From: Jaenimonas drosophilae
Taxonomy: Eukaryota > Euglenozoa > Kinetoplastea > Trypanosomatida > Trypanosomatidae
DNA: 55,449 bases
Assembly (NCBI GenBank): GCA_030849065.1
Contig: JASAON010001556.1
Span: 1-55,449, forward strand
Direction: 5' to 3'
In this document: one piece after another, positions 55,044-55,449 of the stretch
Position numbering within the stretch: position 1 is the first letter of the stretch
Layout of the letters: every line of letters starts with the position of its first letter
Made by a program: the position numbers and the translations under genes
Notes under the pieces: model-generated
What the model was told of the DNA's origin: nothing
Seen by the model: only the letters and a program-made list of their open reading frames with translations
The model's database searches: none

Positions 55044-55449
55044 ATGCTGTCAACCAAGCCTATTCTGCTCCTACTGCTGGTGTGCGCCATGGCAGCTCCA
55101 TTTGTGGATGCCCACGGATACGTCAAGGTTCCTGAAAGCCGTGCGTACAAGTGCAACCTCTCGAAGGCGTCGCGTTGCGGCAACGTGCGCTACGAGCCGC
55201 AGAGCGTGGAAGGACCCAAGGGCTTCCCTGCAGCTGGTCCTGCCAACGGCGAGATCATGGGTGCCGGACGGTTCCCCGACCTTGACCCCCAGGAGCCCAG
55301 CTGGCCCACCAACGCTGCCAAGAGCGGACTCACCACCTTCCAGTGGTACCTGACTGCCCCCCACCGCACCAGCCAGTGGCGCTACTTCATCACCAAGCCG
55401 ACGTGGGACTCCACTGTTCCCCTGACCCGTGATGCGCTTGACCTCACTC
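55044..55449 (+). CDS. Second AA10-type LPMO, cut by the window end
   Basis: The first 135 residues of a second LPMO are present. A signal peptide ends ...FVDA, and cleavage would expose His24 in HGYV, the copper-binding N-terminus. The segment SRAYKCNLSKASRCG and PQSVEGPKGFP match the first LPMO. The second copper His is in TAPHRTSQWRYF. The N-terminal half differs from the first copy at many sites. The 118 bases from 55332 to the edge differ from 1524-1641 at only two positions, one changing His to Tyr and one Thr to Ser in the QW-x-LTAPHRT region, neither a copper ligand. The C-terminus lies outside the window. Confidence 0.9.
   Translation, partial: MLSTKPILLLLLVCAMAAPFVDAHGYVKVPESRAYKCNLSKASRCGNVRYEPQSVEGPKGFPAAGPANGEIMGAGRFPDLDPQEPSWPTNAAKSGLTTFQWYLTAPHRTSQWRYFITKPTWDSTVPLTRDALDLT

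Overview
The window looks like part of a kinetoplastid nuclear chromosome, most likely from a free-living, bodonid-like euglenozoan flagellate; the species cannot be named from the sequence. About 29 confidently or plausibly coding genes all lie on the + strand, none shows an intron, and they are separated by 200-1500 bp spacers. Many genes are preceded by a long polypyrimidine tract, then the first AG, then a short leader and the ATG. This is the layout of a polycistronic transcription unit resolved by spliced-leader trans-splicing. Spacers and some coding regions carry (CA)n, (CAA)n and (CAT)n microsatellites. Where an upstream in-frame ATG lay inside or before such a tract, I chose the first ATG after the predicted acceptor.

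Layout: 0-2.8 kb, AT-richer non-coding DNA with a perfect 25-bp inverted repeat, then a secreted AA10-type lytic polysaccharide monooxygenase (LPMO). 2.8-11 kb, a gamma-tubulin complex protein, a Mak5/DDX24-like DEAD-box helicase, a charged probable mitochondrial protein, ribosomal protein eL22 and a type I asparaginase homologue that lacks its first catalytic Thr. 11.8-19 kb, an RMDN-like TPR protein, mitochondrial intermediate peptidase, a small mitochondrial protein, a DNAJC9-like J protein and a HemK/PrmC methyltransferase. 19-26 kb, CFAP298, eL18, a 967-residue orphan and a COQ8/ADCK kinase. 26-29.3 kb, two tandem alpha-kinases sharing a recently homogenised tract. 30.6-41.4 kb, PSP1-domain, F-box, UTP18-like, PHD/ePHD (JADE/BRPF-like), TMEM17-like and tail-anchored SNARE-like proteins. 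41.6-51.1 kb, a large mitochondrial helical-repeat protein, ITPase, a divergent second CFAP298-like protein, a small SMAP-motif protein and 2-oxoglutarate dehydrogenase E1. 52.4-55.4 kb, NIPSNAP, a family 25 glycosyltransferase and a second LPMO cut by the window end.

Most genes are housekeeping: translation and ribosome assembly (eL22, eL18, UTP18, DEAD helicase), mitochondrial metabolism and RNA or protein processing (MIP, HemK, COQ8, OGDH E1, helical-repeat protein, NIPSNAP) and cilium/microtubule biology (GCP, RMDN, CFAP298 and its paralogue, TMEM17). Gene neighbours in such units are not expected to be functionally linked. The parts most worth following are the LPMO pair, the alpha-kinase pair, the second CFAP298-like protein, the degenerate asparaginase and the perfect hairpin upstream of the first LPMO. 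Family assignments come from reading motifs by eye; no database search was run.
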